Shown piece after piece: positions 1 through 5,165 of a stretch of DNA of 5,384 nucleotides. Under the pieces are notes generated by a model. The model made no database searches, was not told where the DNA came from, and was given only the letters and a program-made list of their open reading frames with translations. The position numbers and the translations under genes were made by a program. Positions within the stretch are counted from its first letter, which is position 1. Every line of letters starts with the position of its first letter. This DNA is from Pseudomonadota bacterium. GTDB taxonomy: Bacteria > Pseudomonadota > Alphaproteobacteria > Rhizobiales > Beijerinckiaceae. The DNA is taken from the NCBI GenBank assembly GCA_023386115.1, contig JAEWKL010000377.1, positions 1 through 5,384 on the forward strand, read 5' to 3'.

Positions 1-1
1 G

Positions 2-565
2 GATGCGGCACTGACCCTCGCACGCGTCGCGCCGGATCGGCGCATCGCGCTGGGATATCCCGACCAGGGCGTGGCCGAGGTCATCGCGCCGCTCGCGCGG
101 CGACTCGCAGACCTCTTCGCCGCGCGCGGCATCACGGTGGCGCTGACCCATGCCTACGAGGGCGGCCACCCGGACCACGATGCCGTGGCGCTCTCCTTGC
201 GCGGTGCCCGCCGGCTGCTCGGCCCGGAGCGGCTCGCGGTGATCGAGATGCCGTTCTACCATGCCGGGCCGGACGGGTTCGATGCCGGCAGCTTCCTGCC
301 CACCGACCCGCCGCGGCGGGCGATCGCGCTCCACCTCGATCCCGAGGATTGCGCCTTCAAGGCGGAACTCTTCGCCGCCCATGCGAGCCAGGCCCCGACC
401 CTGAACCAGGTCCCGATCGCCCTCGAGCGGTTCCGCGAGGCGCCGGACGACGGCTTCGGGACCCTGCCGAATGGCGGGCGGCTGCTCTACGAAATCAGGG
501 GAGCCGGCCTGACCGGCGAGCGCTTCCGGGCCCTGGCCGAGATGGCGGGGCGGGAGATCGGCTGA
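2..565 (+). CDS. PIG-L/LmbE family deacetylase, C-terminal part (5' end outside window)
   Basis: The frame is open from the left edge to the TGA at 563-565, giving 187 codons with no start inside the window, so the gene begins upstream. The GTG at 71 is in frame but lies mid-domain and is not a likely start. The key signature is GHPDHDAV at about residues 55-62 of the visible part, after the strand ITVALTHAYEGG. In the PIG-L/LmbE family (N-acetylglucosaminyl-PI deacetylase, MshB, BshB) this HPDH block supplies the third zinc-binding histidine. The other ligands, in an AHPDDE-type motif, would lie upstream and cannot be checked. Members remove N-acetyl groups from GlcNAc-linked small molecules or glycans; the substrate here is unknown. 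The later segment with KAELFAAHASQ fits the family's usual C-terminal helix. The gene converges on the next one, with 4 bp between the stops, so any terminator must lie inside the neighbouring gene. Confidence 0.85.
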   Translation, partial: DAALTLARVAPDRRIALGYPDQGVAEVIAPLARRLADLFAARGITVALTHAYEGGHPDHDAVALSLRGARRLLGPERLAVIEMPFYHAGPDGFDAGSFLPTDPPRRAIALHLDPEDCAFKAELFAAHASQAPTLNQVPIALERFREAPDDGFGTLPNGGRLLYEIRGAGLTGERFRALAEMAGREIG

Positions 566-569
566 CGGA

Positions 570-719
570 TCAGTGCGCGCTGCCCGCCGGCATCGCGCGG
601 TAGAACGCCACCACGTCGCGATAATCCTGGTCGACCGGCGTGACCGGCACGGCGAGGCGCAACGACACGCCGATGAGGCCGGTGAGCAGGGCGAGGACGA
701 GACAGGCGCGCAGCGACAT
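570..719 (-). CDS. Small single-span membrane protein, 49 aa, unknown function
   Basis: Reading the minus strand from the ATG at 719-717 to the TGA at 572-570 gives 49 residues beginning MSLRACLVLALLTGL and ending FYRAMPAGSAH. Residues about 4-24 form one hydrophobic segment after a short basic N-terminus. It could be a membrane anchor or an uncleaved signal, followed by a ~25-residue polar tail rich in D, Y and R. Nearly every codon ends in G or C, as in the flanking genes, which supports real coding. This ATG is the only plausible start: the frame has no ATG, GTG or TTG between it and the upstream stop at 822-824. There is no clear Shine-Dalgarno sequence before it. The stop lies 4 bp from that of the converging deacetylase gene. 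I recognise no family. A chance open frame remains possible, but composition and topology favour a gene. Confidence 0.6.
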   Translation of the reverse strand: MSLRACLVLALLTGLIGVSLRLAVPVTPVDQDYRDVVAFYRAMPAGSAH

Positions 720-743
720 GAGCGGGCGGTGCCAGAAAGGCCG

Positions 744-776
744 GCCCGCGTAAAGCGGGCTGCCCGAAAACGGGTA
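744..776 (-). other. Two tandem hairpins in the leader of the small membrane-protein gene
   Basis: A perfect 6-bp stem, GCCCGC (744-749) with GCGGGC (755-760) around a 5-nt loop, abuts a second stem, TGCCCG (761-766) with CGGGTA (771-776) including one G-T pair, around an AAAA loop. They end about 25 nt before the ATG at 719 on the minus strand. They could be an attenuator or translational control element. Neither is followed by a strong T-run in the minus direction (only CCTTTC), so a classical terminator is doubtful. In GC-rich DNA stems of this length also arise by chance. Confidence 0.3.
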
Positions 777-860
777 CGGCCGGGCCGATCGACGACCTTG
801 AGCAGAGCGAGGGGGCGGAGCTCAACTCGAGGTCGCGGCCGGCCCGGCCGCATGTCCAGC

Positions 861-888
861 AACCTACCGGACGAGTGATGAATGTCAA
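861..888 (-). promoter_or_regulatory. Candidate sigma-70 promoter for the small membrane-protein gene
   Basis: On the minus strand a consensus -35 hexamer TTGACA (888-883) is followed after 16 bp by TAGGTT (866-861), a weak -10 with three of six consensus bases. Transcription would start near 854 and leave a leader of about 135 nt before the ATG at 719. The -35 lies in the centre of the long inverted repeat at 872-901, so a protein bound there would block RNA polymerase. The -35 match is good, while the -10 and the start site are inferred. Confidence 0.35.
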
Positions 889-901
889 CATTCGTCACTC
901 G
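872..901. promoter_or_regulatory. Long near-perfect inverted repeat, probable operator
   Basis: CGAGTGATGAATGT (872-885) pairs with ACATTCGTCACTCG (888-901) across a 2-bp centre; 13 of 14 positions are complementary, and the exception (879/894) would be a G-T pair. Assuming about 70% GC, a dyad this long is expected well under once by chance in a window this size. Neither side has a T-run, so it is not a typical intrinsic terminator. Its overlap with a TTGACA -35 on the minus strand and its place upstream of a gene suggest a repressor operator. Long dyads with GAATG...CATTC half-sites are typical of TetR-type regulators, but no regulator gene lies in the window. Confidence 0.5.
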
Positions 902-1241
902 CCAGAGACGCCTGACCGGCGACCGGTGTGCGCCAGCGCACAAAGTCGTTCCGTCGCCAAACCTGTCCGACATCTTGCGAACGAAGAGCAGCCGCTCTGG
1001 CTGAGCCCGAACGTGGGAGCGGTCGTGAGCGGAACCACGGGCATCGTTGCGGTGACGTTGCGGCGGGCAGGGTCCGGCACAGCGGCCGTCACCGGATGTG
1101 GCGGGCTTCCCCCGAGGACGGTCTGCCACGGGATGCGGCGAGAGGACGTCAGAAGCGGACCGGGCCGCGGGCGGCGGCGCCGCGCCCGCCCCGGTACCCG
1201 ATCTCCGGGCGATTCCGGACGGATAGTGAGTCTTCGCCTCG
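902..1241. other. Intergenic stretch without a convincing gene
   Basis: Between the inverted repeat and the stop codon of the chemoreceptor, the open frames on both strands translate to arginine/proline-rich sequence without domain-like patterns, and none has a credible ribosome binding site. I see only the GC hairpin at 1160-1194. A GGAAC (1031-1035) with CGTT 20 bp downstream resembles an EcfG general-stress promoter, but the spacing is off and no gene follows on the plus strand. Confidence 0.6.
1160..1194 (-). terminator. Strong GC hairpin after the chemoreceptor gene, likely terminator
   Basis: CCGGG (1160-1164) pairs with CCCGG (1190-1194). Inside it GCGGGCG (1167-1173) pairs with CGCCCGC (1183-1189), and the stem continues past a bulged G1174. 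The structure begins about 48 nt past the chemoreceptor stop in its direction of transcription. No clear U-tract follows, which is common for GC-rich alphaproteobacterial transcripts but leaves the termination mechanism unproven. Confidence 0.4.
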
Positions 1242-3245
1242 TCAGGCGGCCTGAATCTCGCGCAGGAAGCCGTCGACCTCCTGCTTGACGGTGAGCGACT
1301 GCGTGGCGAGCTCGGCGGCGGCCATCAGCACCTGCGAGGCGGCGCTGCCCGTCTCGCCGGCGGAGCCGAGGACGCCGGCCATCGCGGCGGTGACGTCCTG
1401 GGTGCTCTGGGCGGCCTGCGAGGCGTTGCGCGAGATCTCGGCCGTGGCGGCGGTCTGCTCCGTCACCGTCGCGGCGATCATGCCGCTGATCTCGTTGATC
1501 GTCGCGATGGTCTGGCCGATCTGCCCGATGGCGCCGGCCGCCTGGCCGGTGGCCGCCTGGATCGCGTTGATCTGACCGCCGATCTCCACGGTCGCCCGGG
1601 AGGTCTGGGCGGCCAGCTCCTTGACCTCGGCGGCGACCACCGCGAAGCCGCGGCCCGCGGCACCCGCCCGCGCCGCCTCGATCGTGGCGTTGAGGGCGAG
1701 CAGGTTGGTCTGGTCGGCGATGGCCGTGATCGTCGCGACGGCGGCGCCGATCTGGGTGGCGGCGGCGCTCAGGCTCGCCATGGCGGCGTCGGTCGCCGCG
1801 GCCTCGCGGGTGGCGTTGCCCGCGACCTCGTTCGAGCGCAGCACCTGCCGCTCGATCTCCTGGAGCGAACTGACCATCTCCTCGGCCGCCGCCGCGACCA
1901 TCTGGACGTTGGCCGAGGTCTGCTCGGCGGTGGTGCTGGAGGCCTGCGCCTGGGCGCTGGTGGTGTCGGCGACGCCCGTCATGGTGCGGGCCGTGACGTC
2001 GAGCTCGGTCGCCGCCGAGGTGACGATCTCGAGCGATCCCGCTACCCGGTGCTGGAAGCCTCGCACGAGCTGGTCGACCCGGTCGGCGCGGCACTGGCGG
2101 GCGGATTGCTCGTCGCGCTGCTGCGCTTCCAGCTGCTCGCGGGCGATGGCGTTCTGGCGGAAGATCTCGACCGCCTGGGCCATCTCGCCCATCTCGTCGG
2201 GGGCGTCGCGGGAGGGCACGATGAGATCGGTCTCGCCGTCGGCCAGCCGCTTCATCGCGGCAGTCATCCCGCCGATCGGCCCGACGATGCTGCGGGCGAT
2301 CAGGATCGCGAGGCCGGCGCCGAGGGACAGGGCGACGGCGATGAGGGCGAGCTGGATCGTCCGCGTCCGGGCCGTCATCGCCTGGCTGTCGGCGGCGATC
2401 TCGCGAACCGCACCCTCCACCTTCGCCCGCACGGTCTTGGTCGTCTGGTCGATGGCCGTGACCCGCGGCTTGATGCCGGCTTCGTAGGCCTGCCGGCTCT
2501 CGCCCGCGGCGGCGGTGTAGGCCTGAAAGGCGGTGACGTAGGCGGCCAGCGCCTGCTCGGTCGCCCGGATCGCCGGCGCGAAGGCGCCGGCGGCGTCACT
2601 CCCGCGCAGGAGCTTGAGGGCCGCCTCCGCCTTGCCCGCATTGGTCGCGAAGGTCGCCGGGCCGTTCGGGTCCTGGGTCGCCAGGAAGCGCCAGTTGGCG
2701 ACCCGCACCAGCAGCACGGCGCTCTCGGTCGCGGCGGCCTGGAGCACCTGCGCGTCGCTGGCGCGGGCGCGCATCTCGGCCACCATCGCGTTGCTCGCGC
2801 GGGTCAGGTCGTCGCCGCCCTTGAACAGCCGGTCCTTGGCCCCGGCCATGCTGCGCCCCGCCGCCTCCAGGCGCTGCAGGTCGGGCTTCAGGTCGCGCGC
2901 CCGGTCGCGGATCTCGCCGTAGAGCCGGCGGCGGTCCTCGGAGATCGCCCGACTGGCCATGAGGTCGCCCGCCTCCTCGATCGAGCGGCGTTCCGCGTCG
3001 ATTTCCGTGATCAGCTCCGGCCGCGGCGAGAGCCGGTACTGCTCGGCCAAGCCCGACATCGCGGTCGTCGACACGGTCACGGCGAGGGCGGATCGCGACA
3101 GGTCGTCGAGCAGCGCCCGGCGCTCGTACTGCTCGGTGAGACCGGCCTGCTGGTAGATCGAGAAGCCGCCCAAGCCGGCGGCGATGATCATCAAGGATGC
3201 GAAACCGACGTAGAGGCGGGATCGAACGGTCAGCCTGCGCAACAT
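1242..3245 (-). CDS. Methyl-accepting chemotaxis protein with HBM-like periplasmic sensor and HAMP domain
   Basis: This 667-residue transmembrane chemoreceptor senses a ligand outside the membrane and signals through CheA/CheW to the flagellar motor. A basic start is followed by TM1 (about 12-31), a ~265-residue all-helical periplasmic region (about 32-296) resembling the helical bimodular (HBM) sensor of McpS-type receptors, TM2 (about 297-317), HAMP (about 319-371), and a long cytoplasmic coiled coil (about 400-660). The hairpin tip has the family hallmark IADQTNLLALNATIEAARAG (509-528), then GRGFAVVAAEVKELA. The C-terminus, FLREIQAA, lacks the NWETF-type CheR/CheB-tethering pentapeptide, so adaptation enzymes would act without tethering or via other receptors. 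The ATG at 3245 sits directly before TM1, but only a weak purine run precedes it. The stop codon lies in a small hairpin (1242-1254). No che genes are adjacent, so this is an orphan receptor. The family call is secure; HBM is inferred from helical pattern and size, and the ligand is unknown. Confidence 0.95.
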   Translation of the reverse strand: MLRRLTVRSRLYVGFASLMIIAAGLGGFSIYQQAGLTEQYERRALLDDLSRSALAVTVSTTAMSGLAEQYRLSPRPELITEIDAERRSIEEAGDLMASRAISEDRRRLYGEIRDRARDLKPDLQRLEAAGRSMAGAKDRLFKGGDDLTRASNAMVAEMRARASDAQVLQAAATESAVLLVRVANWRFLATQDPNGPATFATNAGKAEAALKLLRGSDAAGAFAPAIRATEQALAAYVTAFQAYTAAAGESRQAYEAGIKPRVTAIDQTTKTVRAKVEGAVREIAADSQAMTARTRTIQLALIAVALSLGAGLAILIARSIVGPIGGMTAAMKRLADGETDLIVPSRDAPDEMGEMAQAVEIFRQNAIAREQLEAQQRDEQSARQCRADRVDQLVRGFQHRVAGSLEIVTSAATELDVTARTMTGVADTTSAQAQASSTTAEQTSANVQMVAAAAEEMVSSLQEIERQVLRSNEVAGNATREAAATDAAMASLSAAATQIGAAVATITAIADQTNLLALNATIEAARAGAAGRGFAVVAAEVKELAAQTSRATVEIGGQINAIQAATGQAAGAIGQIGQTIATINEISGMIAATVTEQTAATAEISRNASQAAQSTQDVTAAMAGVLGSAGETGSAASQVLMAAAELATQSLTVKQEVDGFLREIQAA

Positions 3246-3345
3246 GTCATTACCCGAGCGTAATCACGTTCGCTTAGTAGAAAAAGGTTATTAATTGCGG
3301 GTAAATAGATTACCTGACGTATAACGCTGAGATGGAGGGCGGGCG
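3246..3345 (-). promoter_or_regulatory. AT-rich upstream region of the chemoreceptor gene, probable promoter
   Basis: The first ~85 bp upstream of the chemoreceptor ATG are far more AT-rich than anything else in the window. They contain an AAAAA run (3281-3285), TTATTAATT (3288-3296) and a small dyad GGTAA-5-TTACC (3300-3314). On the minus strand, TTATAC, TAATCT and TAATAA are possible -10 elements. None is paired with a good -35 or with a GGAAC/CGTT or sigma-54 pattern, so I cannot fix the promoter. Since the upstream operon seems to end at 3520, this is where the gene's own promoter should be. Confidence 0.4.
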
Positions 3346-3442
3346 CGTCGCGGTTTCGGATTGCAAATGCGGTCTCGGCTTCGATCATGGCGCCGTCGCT
3401 GCGGACAGGGTGCGGACGGCGCCGTCCCGCCTCCGCGCCAAC

Positions 3443-3463
3443 GCCGTCCTGCACCAGGACGGC
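3443..3463 (-). terminator. Perfect 9-bp hairpin, probable terminator of the deacetylase operon
   Basis: GCCGTCCTG (3443-3451) pairs perfectly with CAGGACGGC (3455-3463) across a 3-nt loop, about 57 nt past the deacetylase stop in its direction of transcription. It is the strongest simple stem in this intergenic region and sits between two separately promoted minus-strand genes, so terminator is the natural reading. No T-run follows (the minus strand continues GTTGG), so the assignment is tentative. Confidence 0.4.
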
Positions 3464-3466
3464 CTG

Positions 3467-3504
3467 ATCGCACGACGCCCGCAGGGATGCGGGCATCGCA
3501 CGAC
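3467..3504. repeat. 10-bp direct repeat flanking an 18-bp hairpin
   Basis: ATCGCACGAC occurs at 3467-3476 and again at 3495-3504. The 18 bp between them are a hairpin: GCCCGC (3477-3482), a 6-nt loop, GCGGGC (3489-3494). The two copies are exactly 28 bp apart, and identity ends at both borders of each copy. A direct repeat enclosing an inverted repeat resembles a minimal insertion footprint or a paired protein-binding site. It may equally be a tandem duplication or chance. Confidence 0.45.
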
Positions 3505-3505
3505 C

Positions 3506-3522
3506 TGAGGCGCCGCGCCTCA
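3506..3522 (-). terminator. Hairpin containing the deacetylase stop codon
   Basis: TGAGGCG (3506-3512) pairs perfectly with CGCCTCA (3516-3522) across a CCG loop; the TGA stop (3522-3520) is inside the stem. It could act with the hairpins at 3477-3494 and 3443-3463 as a 3' end that protects the mRNA or terminates transcription. No U-tract follows. Confidence 0.3.
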
Positions 3523-4431
3523 CCCCGGCACCATCCCCTCCGGCAGCCCGATGACGTGGTCCGCGATCGCCCCGGCGCGGGTGATCCACACCTCGTCCCG
3601 GTTTTGCGCGAGATGGGCCAGCGCCCGGCGCAGCGGCCGCAGCCGGTGCGGCTGGCCGACGAGGTAGGGGTGGAGCGCGATACCCATCACCAGCGGCGCG
3701 GCGGAAGCGGCGGCGCGCATCTCCTCGAAGGTATCGACGATCATCTCGGCGAACTGGGCGCCCGAATCCTTGCGCCCGACGATGGAGGGGATGTCGTTCA
3801 GTTCCTGCGGGTAGGGCACCGAGAGGATGCGCCGGCCGCCGCGGGTGGAGAACCAGGTCGGCTGGTCGTCGTGGCACCAGTCGAGGAGGTAGCGGTAGCC
3901 CGCTTCCGCCAGCAGGTCCGGGGTCGTGCGGCTCTGCGAGATCCAGGGGCCGAGCCAGCCCGCCGGCGGCTTGCCTTCCTCCCGGGCGAGGACGGCGGTG
4001 GCCTCGGCGATCAGCGCCCGCTCCTCGTCCTCCGGGAGGGTGCCCTGGCGCTCGGCATTGCTGCGGCCGTGCCCCACCACCTCGTCGCCACGGGCCCGGA
4101 AGACGTCCATCAGGCCGGGGCACGCGGCGTAGATGCGGCTGTTGACCAGCACCGAGGCCGGCAGGGACAGCTCGTCGAACAGCGCGGCGAGGCGAAACAC
4201 CCCGACGCGGTTGCCCCAGTCGCGCCAGGCGTAGTTCAGCACGTCCGGTTGCGGCCCGCCCGGCGCCAGCTCGGCCCCGAGGCCGCCGCCGAAATCGAAG
4301 CACTCGACGTTGAGGGCGACGTAGACTGCCAGCCGCTTACGCCCGGGCCAGTCGTAGGTCGGCCGGCCCGGCAGGGGGCTGTAGGCGTAGCGCCCGTGCG
4401 GCTGGGCCTGCGGGCGGGCCTCGTCGTTCAT
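3520..4431 (-). CDS. Polysaccharide deacetylase (NodB-homology) family protein, PuuE-like
   Basis: The 303-residue product has no signal peptide and is probably cytoplasmic. It opens with YDWPGRKRLAVYVALNVE (26-43), the strand where NodB-fold enzymes carry their catalytic acid, and continues through VVGHGRSNAERQG (118-130), GWLGPWISQSRTTPDLL (158-174), DWCHDDQPTWF (184-194), PYPQELNDIP (206-215) and ALHPYLVGQPHRLRPLRRAL (252-271). These blocks place it in the deacetylase branch that includes the metal-independent allantoinase PuuE, within a subgroup of unassigned function. The second histidine of the classical HxxxH zinc motif is Asn125, so a zinc-dependent chitooligosaccharide deacetylase is unlikely. 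A small amide or ureide substrate is a reasonable inference, but no purine-degradation genes are nearby. The frame runs upstream to 4560, but that extension is low-complexity Arg/Ser/Pro and overlaps the preceding gene; the ATG at 4431 has a GGAG 6 nt before it. The upstream secreted-protein gene ends 19 nt earlier, so they are probably cotranscribed. Confidence 0.88.
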   Translation of the reverse strand: MNDEARPQAQPHGRYAYSPLPGRPTYDWPGRKRLAVYVALNVECFDFGGGLGAELAPGGPQPDVLNYAWRDWGNRVGVFRLAALFDELSLPASVLVNSRIYAACPGLMDVFRARGDEVVGHGRSNAERQGTLPEDEERALIAEATAVLAREEGKPPAGWLGPWISQSRTTPDLLAEAGYRYLLDWCHDDQPTWFSTRGGRRILSVPYPQELNDIPSIVGRKDSGAQFAEMIVDTFEEMRAAASAAPLVMGIALHPYLVGQPHRLRPLRRALAHLAQNRDEVWITRAGAIADHVIGLPEGMVPG

Positions 4432-4437
4432 CCGTGT

Positions 4438-4441
4438 CTCC
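4438..4441 (-). promoter_or_regulatory. Shine-Dalgarno sequence fixing the deacetylase start
   Basis: GGAG on the minus strand (4441-4438) lies 6 nt before the ATG at 4431-4429, in the short gap after the upstream gene's stop. This favours 4431 over the in-frame ATG at 4560. Confidence 0.6.
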
Positions 4442-4450
4442 GTGCTCTCG

Positions 4451-4843
4451 TCAAGGCTGCTTGATGGGCGGCGCCTCCGCCGGGGCGGGGGGCAGGAGGA
4501 TGCCCGGGACGATCGTGCCCTCCGGGCCGTACTCGCCCGCCACCGCCCGGCAGGCGGCATCCCGGTTCTGCATCATCTGGTTCGACATCAGGGCGAAGAT
4601 CGTCTGCACCTTGGCGCCGAACGGGCCGCGCGGCGGCCGCACATCCTCGATCGACACCTGGTAGCGCGCGAGCAGCGCCTCGAACGGCGCGGTGCCGATG
4701 CGGTAGCCGCAGACATTGGCCGCCGCGAACACGTAGGCCGCCGTCTCCAGCGCCCGGGGCGGGGGTGCGTTGCGGATGCCCTGCGCGCCGGCCGAGCCGC
4801 TGACGAGCATGCCCATTAAAGCAGGGAGCAGGGTCGGGCGCAT
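4451..4843 (-). CDS. Small secreted (periplasmic) protein with two cysteines, unknown function
   Basis: The product has 130 residues. It starts MRPTLLPALMGMLVSGSAGA and has a typical Sec signal peptide, with an AGA motif suggesting cleavage after residue 20 and a mature protein of about 110 residues. The mature part has exactly two cysteines, C45 (NVCGYRIG) and C98 (DAACRAVAGEYG), spaced so that one disulfide could join two helices. The C-terminus is a proline-rich tail (about 113-130). The pattern of a helix with NVCG, a middle segment, then NRDAACR near the end resembles short periplasmic proteins common in this group with no assigned function; I recognise no named family. The start is well supported: GGAGGA (4857-4852) lies 8 nt before the ATG. 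The gene is the first of a two-gene unit with the deacetylase-like gene, which begins 19 nt downstream, yet that product is cytoplasmic, so cotranscription may not mean a shared reaction. Confidence 0.8.
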   Translation of the reverse strand: MRPTLLPALMGMLVSGSAGAQGIRNAPPPRALETAAYVFAAANVCGYRIGTAPFEALLARYQVSIEDVRPPRGPFGAKVQTIFALMSNQMMQNRDAACRAVAGEYGPEGTIVPGILLPPAPAEAPPIKQP

Positions 4844-4941
4844 GACGGGGATCCTCCGGACGGGGCCGCACGGTCTGGGCCGGGCTTCGGCACGGATGCG
4901 AAGCTAGCGCGGCCGGGCACAGGCGCCAGGGTGAGCCGCCT

Positions 4942-4955
4942 CGGACGATCGTCCG
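4942..4955. repeat. 14-bp perfect palindrome, possible regulator site
   Basis: CGGACGATCGTCCG is perfectly self-complementary and is itself bracketed by GTGAGC (4931-4936) and GCTCAC (4955-4960). It lies just upstream of the weak candidate -35 of the secreted-protein operon, a position typical of an activator site. At this GC content about one perfect 14-bp palindrome is expected per window by chance, so the evidence is thin. Confidence 0.25.
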
Positions 4956-5003
4956 CTCACGCCCCTGTCCCGGATCTCCTTCCACTTCGTGACAGTCGTG
5001 CAG

Positions 5004-5026
5004 GCCCGTCCGGGCCCGGAACGGGC
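5004..5026. repeat. Hairpin with 12-bp palindromic core
   Basis: GCCCG (5004-5008) pairs with CGGGC (5022-5026). Inside, TCCGGGCCCGGA (5009-5020) is a perfect palindrome, and A5021 is bulged. The result is a 9-bp stem with a 4-nt loop in the would-be leader or upstream region of the phosphatase gene. No T-run follows in either direction. Confidence 0.35.
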
Positions 5027-5045
5027 GTGGAGAGACGGGAAAAGG

Positions 5046-5068
5046 GCGGTGGCTGCGCAGCCCCGCCG
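5046..5068 (-). terminator. Hairpin followed by a TTTT run on the minus strand
   Basis: GGCGG (5046-5050) pairs with CCGCC (5064-5068) and GGCT (5052-5055) with AGCC (5060-5063), leaving T5051 bulged and a GCGC loop. Read on the minus strand, the stem is followed by C and then TTTT (5044-5041), the best terminator-like arrangement in the window. No minus-strand gene ends here, so it would stop only antisense transcription from the phosphatase region, or it is fortuitous. Confidence 0.3.
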
Positions 5069-5165
5069 GCCTCTCCCAAAAAACTACCCTCCAGTATCGT
5101 CCCACCCATGGCCGCTCCCGCAACCCGGCCTATCTGGCCCCGGACGACGATTGGGCCGGAGGCGC

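Larger units (their letters stand above)
4844..5165. promoter_or_regulatory. Divergent intergenic region with promoters and several dyads
   Basis: This region separates the minus-strand secreted-protein operon from the plus-strand phosphatase gene and should hold both promoters. For the operon, a weak minus-strand pair is CTGGCG (4929-4924) with TAGCTT (4906-4901), 17 bp apart. For the phosphatase, TATCGT at 5095-5100 is a possible -10 without a good -35. The region contains a 14-bp perfect palindrome (4942-4955) and two hairpins (5004-5026 and 5046-5068), described separately. I found no convincing gene here; a 39-codon GTG-initiated frame at 5050-5169 is discussed in the findings. Confidence 0.45.

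Noticed and set aside
1031..1059. GGAAC...CGTT resembling an EcfG general-stress promoter
   Set aside because: The spacer is 20 bp rather than the usual 17-19, and no plus-strand gene follows.
895..2094. A 399-codon minus-strand open frame overlapping the chemoreceptor 3' half
   Set aside because: It is Arg/Gly/Asp-rich low-complexity sequence from reading a GC-rich gene out of frame; the chemoreceptor frame has unmistakable domain motifs.
2049..3263. A 404-codon plus-strand open frame antisense to the chemoreceptor
   Set aside because: It is a long antisense shadow typical of high-GC DNA, with repetitive Gly/Arg/Leu composition and no recognisable motif.
3291..3473. A 60-codon minus-strand frame in the gap upstream of the chemoreceptor
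   Set aside because: It is Arg/Pro-rich with no domain pattern and no ribosome binding site, and it spans the hairpin cluster.
4432..4560. N-terminal extension of the deacetylase to the ATG at 4560
   Set aside because: The extra 43 residues are low-complexity Arg/Ser/Pro and lie in the 3' end of the upstream gene; the ATG at 4431 has a proper ribosome binding site.
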